From an uncultured Acidimicrobium sp. (lineage in GTDB: Bacteria > Actinomycetota > Acidimicrobiia > Acidimicrobiales > Ilumatobacteraceae), in assembly GCA_903853285.1 (NCBI GenBank), contig CAINTF010000099.1, positions 1 to 20,940 of the forward strand: a stretch of DNA of 20,940 nt, given 5' to 3'. A model generated the notes under the pieces. That model did no database searches, had not been told where the DNA came from, and was given only the letters and a program-made list of their open reading frames with translations. Made by a program: the position numbers and the translations under genes. Each line of letters opens with the position of its first letter. Positions within the stretch are counted from its first letter, which is position 1. Below are positions 18,230 to 20,940 of the stretch, piece by piece.

Positions 18230-18520
18230 CTAGTTCTCAAACATCGGGATTTCATTTCCCGCTTGAAGAGTGACAATGGCCCGCTTGGTGCTTGGTCGTT
18301 GGCCGAGACGGTTGGTACCGCGAGCCTGACGAAACTTGCCAATTCGGTTGAGTGTGTTTACGCGAGTGACCTTGACATTCCAAATGGATTCAATGGCATC
18401 GCGAATTTCTGGCTTGCTGGCATCTGGACGTACTTCAAATGTGTACGTTCCCTTGTCCATCAATGAGTAGCTCTTTTCCGAAATGATCGGACGCAAGATG
18501 ATGTCGCGTGGGTCTTTCAC
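18230..18520 (-). CDS. rplW: 50S ribosomal protein L23
   Basis: The 96-residue product has the L23 pattern: DIILRPIISEKSYSLMDKG (5-23), YTFEVRPDASKPEIRDAIE, and VKVTRVNTLNRIGKFRQARG. L23 is the docking site for trigger factor and SRP at the exit tunnel. The start is GTG (18520-18518), overlapping the rplD stop in a GTGA junction. The length is normal. Confidence 0.98.
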   Translation of the reverse strand: MKDPRDIILRPIISEKSYSLMDKGTYTFEVRPDASKPEIRDAIESIWNVKVTRVNTLNRIGKFRQARGTNRLGQRPSTKRAIVTLQAGNEIPMFEN

Positions 18521-19221
18521 TTAGCTACCTCCACTGTCTTAGGCAAGCTGGCCTGTGTAAACACGAGCCAGTCATTGCACAAAACGTCGTATGCATTGAG
18601 TTCGTTAGTGGTCACAACTTGCACGTTGGTGAGGTTGCGGAAACTCTTGATTGCAATCTCGTCGGTGCGGTCGATAACAACCATGATCTTGCCGTCAACG
18701 CCCAATTGGTCGAGCAATGCTGAGGCCAACTTGGTGCTTGGAGCATCAAAGCTCCACTTGTCAACAACAACAACTTTGTTGTCGAGAGCACGGTCCGACA
18801 AAGCAGAACGAAGTGCAAGCGCAATCATTTTCTTTGGTGTGCGCTGTGAGTACTTGCGAGGCTTTGGTCCCAATGCAACTCCACCGCCGACCATGTGTGG
18901 TGCGCGGGATGAACCTTGACGTGCGTTACCGGTGCCCTTTTGGCTGAATGGCTTGGTGCCACCGCCGCGAACTTCGGAACGTGTCTTCGAGCTTTGTGTT
19001 CCAGAGCGACGGTGTGCAAGCTGTGCTGTAACAACTTGGTGCATCACTGAAACGTTTGGCTCGATGCCAAAAAACTCTGCTGGCAACGAAGCTGTTGAAC
19101 CGGTTTTTGCAGGAGCAGTTTTTGCTGCGGCTGCTTTCTTGGCTGGAGCCTTAGCTGCCTTCTTCGCTACTACTTTTGCTGGTTTCTTTGCAGCTTTCTT
19201 TGCTGGTTTTGCAGTTGCCAT
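18517..19221 (-). CDS. rplD: 50S ribosomal protein L4 with histone-H1-like N-terminal tail
   Basis: From about residue 46 the protein is an L4: LPAEFFGIEPNVSVMHQVV, then the tunnel-loop region with RSGTQSSKTRSEVRGGG and KPFSQKGTGNARQGSSRAP, and the C-terminal Rossmann-like half. The first 44 residues are Lys/Ala/Pro-rich with AAKK and PAKK repeats (13 lysines in 39 residues) and replace the usual short first strand (VDVYD-type) of L4. The ATG lies four bases after the rplC stop, which supports this start. Total length is 234, against about 200-220 usual. Confidence 0.97.
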   Translation of the reverse strand: MATAKPAKKAAKKPAKVVAKKAAKAPAKKAAAAKTAPAKTGSTASLPAEFFGIEPNVSVMHQVVTAQLAHRRSGTQSSKTRSEVRGGGTKPFSQKGTGNARQGSSRAPHMVGGGVALGPKPRKYSQRTPKKMIALALRSALSDRALDNKVVVVDKWSFDAPSTKLASALLDQLGVDGKIMVVIDRTDEIAIKSFRNLTNVQVVTTNELNAYDVLCNDWLVFTQASLPKTVEVAK

Positions 19222-19225
19222 GTCG

Positions 19226-19864
19226 TTACTTTCCCTTCACCGCGTTGCGCACGATTACTACGCCGCCGTTTGGACCAGGAACTGAACCGCGTACCAACAA
19301 CAATCCGCGCTCGAGGTCAGCTTGTACAACTTCGAGGTTGAGAGTGGTTGTTTGCTCGTGACCCATGTGGCCAGCCATGCGAAGACCCTTAAATACACGA
19401 CCCGGAAATGAACATGAGCCGATCGAACCAGGAGCACGGTGGTGCTTGTGGTTACCGTGACTGGCGCCTTGTCCACGGAAGTTGTGGCGCTTCATACCGC
19501 CAGCAAAACCCTTACCGCGACTCACTGCAGTGACGTCAACTTTTTCGCCAACAGTCAAAATGTCAACAGCAATTTCTTGACCAACTTGGAAACCGTCAAC
19601 CGAGTCGAGACGCAACTCGACAAGACGACGACCCGCAGGCACGTTTGCTGAAGCGAAGTGACCGGCTTGAGCCTTGGTCAACTTCTTTGGATCCTTTTGC
19701 CCGTAGGTCACTTGGAGAGCGGAGTAACCATCGCGCTCACCTGTTTTGACCTGTACAACACGGGCTGGTTCGATGCGCAACACGGTGACGGGAATGACGT
19801 GTTGAGCGTCGTCCCAAATCTGTGTCATGCCGACCTTCTCGCCGACGATTGCTTTTTGTGCCAT
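19226..19864 (-). CDS. rplC: 50S ribosomal protein L3
   Basis: The 212-residue product has the L3 signatures: GEKVGMTQIWD near the start, VDVTAVSRGKGFAGGMKRHN and FRGQGASHGNHKHHRAPGSI, then PGRVFKGLRMAGHMGHEQTT. The extended loop around the latter reaches the peptidyl-transferase centre. It is the first gene of the cluster here; rpsJ (S10), which normally precedes it, is not in the window. An AAAAGGG purine run lies 15-21 bases ahead of the ATG and AGG about 9 bases ahead. Confidence 0.98.
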   Translation of the reverse strand: MAQKAIVGEKVGMTQIWDDAQHVIPVTVLRIEPARVVQVKTGERDGYSALQVTYGQKDPKKLTKAQAGHFASANVPAGRRLVELRLDSVDGFQVGQEIAVDILTVGEKVDVTAVSRGKGFAGGMKRHNFRGQGASHGNHKHHRAPGSIGSCSFPGRVFKGLRMAGHMGHEQTTTLNLEVVQADLERGLLLVRGSVPGPNGGVVIVRNAVKGK

Positions 19865-19885
19865 AACGGCGACCTGTGCCCTTTT

Positions 19886-19957
19886 CTACTTCGTGAATAT
19901 CGTGATATTCGTTAGCTTCGTTAACTTCGTAAAACTCGATGTACTCGTACCGCCCAT
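19886..19957 (-). CDS. Possible 23-residue leader peptide upstream of rplC
   Basis: ATG 19957-19955 opens a frame that ends at TAG 19888-19886, 21 bases before the rplC ATG. It encodes MGGTSTSSFTKLTKL then TNITIFTK. Because the 9-base repeat is in phase, Thr or Ser recurs every third residue (4, 7, 10, 13, 16, 19, 22). No strong ribosome-binding site precedes it (only TTGGGCGA), so it may be untranslated. It resembles no protein I know. Confidence 0.25.
   Translation of the reverse strand: MGGTSTSSFTKLTKLTNITIFTK
19890..19952 (-). repeat. Seven tandem copies of a degenerate 9-base repeat
   Basis: Read on the plus strand, units start at 19890, 19899, 19908, 19917, 19926, 19935 and 19944. All seven have TCG at unit positions 2-4 and six have T at position 5; the centre copies read TTCGTTAGC, TTCGTTAAC and TTCGTAAAA. 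On the transcribed strand this is ACGAA or a close variant every 9 bases. The array lies just upstream of the rplC start. Confidence 0.7.
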
Positions 19958-19969
19958 TCGCCCAATCGA

Positions 19970-19983
19970 TTCCGGTAACGGAA
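19970..19983 (-). promoter_or_regulatory. Leader stem-loop 3
   Basis: Perfect 5-base arms TTCCG/CGGAA close a TTAC loop, one base after stem-loop 2. The loop plus flanking stem bases (GTTACCG) is fully complementary to CGGTAAC in stem-loop 1. Confidence 0.4.
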
Positions 19984-19984
19984 A

Positions 19985-20012
19985 TGCTCCGCCCGGCAAC
20001 GCCGGCGGAGCA
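19985..20012 (-). promoter_or_regulatory. Leader stem-loop 2
   Basis: A GC-rich inverted repeat: TGCTCCGCCGGC pairs with GCCGGGCGGAGCA with one bulged base and a GTT loop, 12 base pairs in all. The sequence after it (TTTCCG) is not a convincing T-run, so it is more likely leader structure than a terminator. Confidence 0.5.
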
Positions 20013-20029
20013 CCGAAAACGTTGTTGCT

Positions 20030-20060
20030 GCAAGGTTCCTCGTGTTACCGAGGTACTTGC
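20030..20060 (-). promoter_or_regulatory. Leader stem-loop 1
   Basis: On the minus strand GCAAG pairs with CTTGC and CCTCG pairs with CGAGG, with a small internal loop between the two helices and the loop GTAACA. This gives ten base pairs. Its loop is complementary to that of stem-loop 3. Confidence 0.45.
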
Positions 20061-20139
20061 AGACGTCGATTGTGACGTCAAGTTGCTACTAATGACCGCC
20101 CCAGCACTGTGCCGAGAAAGTCGTGAATACGGACTCGTT

Positions 20140-20168
20140 ACCCTATCGGCGCATTTTGGCGTCTCCAA
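20140..20168 (-). promoter_or_regulatory. Possible promoter of the ribosomal operon
   Basis: The minus strand has TTGGAG (20168-20163), a 17-base spacer and TAGGGT (20145-20140), followed by AACGAG, a fair sigma-70-like pair. The -35-like hexamer is exactly the six-base centre of an inverted repeat GGCGT/ACGCC (20173-20158). A start near 20133 would give a leader of about 270 bases. Confidence 0.35.
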
Positions 20169-20206
20169 ACGCCCAACCACCAAGAATTAGGGGTAAATAT
20201 TTGGGC

Positions 20207-20940
20207 TCAGCCCTGGGTGCGAGCGACCAGAGTTGCCTTGACCGTGAGCCGTTTTGCACCCCTCAAAATCTCGATTTCTACGGTCTGACCCGGTGCGGCA
20301 TCGCGAATCGCGGCAACTAACCCAGCTTGGCCATCGATTGGCTCACCATCTACGGACAAAACGATGTCCTCTTGCTGAATTCCGGCCAAACTGGCTGGGG
20401 AATCTGGCTGAACACTGGTGATGATGGCGCCTTGACCCCCATCAGTGCGGGCGGCCAGGCCAACTCCGAGAAAGCCCTCCTGCCGGGCCTCCCCGCTTGC
20501 TTGGCTCCGCAATTGCTCAAGAACTGGGCCAATCTCGTCCACTGAGATCGAGAAACCGACATTATTTGCCGCCTGGTTGACATCGCTACGCGCGACGGCG
20601 GTATTGATACCAACCACCTCGCCTCGCAAATTCACCAGAGGACCGCCAGAGTTGCCCGACGAAATTGCAGCGTCGGTTTGAATAAGACCGTTGAGAGCAC
20701 CCGACTCAGTGATGATGGTGCGCTTCAGAGCCGAGATAATTCCGGAGGTCACCGATGGTCCACCGTCCAGCGCGAGTGCATAACCAATTGCAATCACTTG
20801 GTCGCCAATGCGAATAGTTCCGGGTTGAGCAAATGTCGCTGGCTTCAAATTCGTTGCTTCTATCTTTAGTAGCGCCATGTCAGTACCTGGGTCACTGGCC
20901 AACACAGTTGCGGTTCGTGGTTCTGTTTCACCAGCAAAAC
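20207..20940 (-). CDS. HtrA/DegP-type serine protease with PDZ domain, 3' part (N-terminus off window)
   Basis: The frame enters from the right edge and ends TGA at 20209-20207. It covers the second part of an S1C trypsin-like protease: TDMALLKIE holds the expected catalytic Asp, and SSGNSGGPLV holds the catalytic Ser (residue 86 counting from the GTG at 20905). A PDZ domain follows from about 145 to 228 (GFLGVGLAAR to KATLVA). The catalytic His, and any membrane anchor, would lie outside the window. Actinobacterial relatives are usually membrane-anchored quality-control proteases facing the cell exterior; that is knowledge of the family. A GTG at 20905 is not the true start, because the frame and the homology continue to the edge. 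It is not functionally linked to the ribosomal operon. Confidence 0.93.
   Translation of the reverse strand, partial: FAGETEPRTATVLASDPGTDMALLKIEATNLKPATFAQPGTIRIGDQVIAIGYALALDGGPSVTSGIISALKRTIITESGALNGLIQTDAAISSGNSGGPLVNLRGEVVGINTAVARSDVNQAANNVGFSISVDEIGPVLEQLRSQASGEARQEGFLGVGLAARTDGGQGAIITSVQPDSPASLAGIQQEDIVLSVDGEPIDGQAGLVAAIRDAAPGQTVEIEILRGAKRLTVKATLVARTQG

Larger units (their letters stand above)
19865..20206 (-). promoter_or_regulatory. Gene-free stretch: probable promoter and structured leader of the L3 operon
   Basis: No conserved gene is seen in these 342 bases. On the transcribed strand the order is: a possible promoter (20168-20140), stem-loop 1 (20060-20030), stem-loop 2 (20012-19985), stem-loop 3 (19983-19970), a seven-fold 9-base repeat (19952-19890) that fills a possible short ORF (19957-19886), and the rplC start. 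In E. coli an L4-binding leader RNA controls the S10 operon; this leader has no sequence I recognise as that element. Confidence 0.55.

Noticed and set aside
19895-19910. Perfect palindrome GAATATC/GATATTC considered as an operator
   Set aside because: It falls within the first three units of the 9-base repeat and is explained by that repeat, so it was not listed as a separate site.
20055-20083. Imperfect inverted repeat with two GACGTC palindromes and ACTTG/CAAGT ends
   Set aside because: The arms differ by three inserted bases and it overlaps stem-loop 1, which pairs better. It could be an alternative fold but is too weak to list on its own.
19737-20183. A 148-codon minus-strand frame spanning the leader and the start of rplC, considered as S10
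   Set aside because: It has no S10 motifs, overlaps rplC by more than 120 bases in another frame and contains the 9-base repeat as a Glu-periodic stretch. It is most likely a chance open frame.
20203-20213. GGGC-TGA-GCCC hairpin with the protease stop codon in its loop
   Set aside because: It has only four base pairs and no T-run after it, so it is not a convincing terminator.

Overview
The window is a compact stretch of bacterial chromosome in which all 35 supported protein genes lie on the minus strand. It carries the large ribosomal-protein/RNA-polymerase cluster, with sugar-nucleotide genes downstream and a serine protease upstream. The gene order (L17 to TruA, then L13-S9-glmM-glmS), the single-zinc S14, and the long tails on S3 and L22 point to an actinobacterium. 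The moderate GC content and the unusual L4, L30 and GlmS proteins suggest an Acidimicrobiia-type lineage, perhaps a freshwater or marine planktonic one. That placement is inference; no 16S gene is present.

Reading in the direction of transcription (right to left): the 3' part of an HtrA/DegP-type serine protease with a PDZ domain (20940-20207); a 342-base gene-free stretch that looks like the promoter and structured 5' leader of the ribosomal operon (20206-19865); then L3, L4, L23, L2, S19, L22, S3, L16, L29, S17, L14, L24, L5, S14, S8, L6, L18, S5, L30, L15, SecY and adenylate kinase (19864-8272). After a 147-base gap come IF-1, L36, S13, S11, S4, RpoA, L17 and TruA (8124-4159). After a 96-base gap come L13, S9, GlmM and the first 601 codons of a GlmS-like enzyme that runs off the left edge (4062-1).

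Most genes are separated by 1-60 bases or overlap by 1 or 4 bases (TGATG/TAATG and ATGA/GTGA junctions), so translational coupling is likely. The products build both ribosomal subunits, start translation, insert membrane proteins, supply ADP/ATP balance, transcribe genes, modify tRNA and start UDP-GlcNAc synthesis.

The least ordinary parts are: (1) the L3-operon leader, with three stem-loops, two of which have complementary loops, followed by seven copies of a 9-base repeat that fill a possible 23-codon Thr/Ser-periodic leader peptide; (2) a GlmS with about 180 extra residues inside its glutaminase domain and altered motif residues; (3) an IF-1 gene whose best-supported start codon is CTG; (4) a histone-H1-like Lys/Ala tail on L4 and a basic Ala-rich extension on L30; (5) absence of rpsJ before L3 and of map between adk and infA. 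No tRNA, rRNA, CRISPR, insertion sequence or phage gene was seen.
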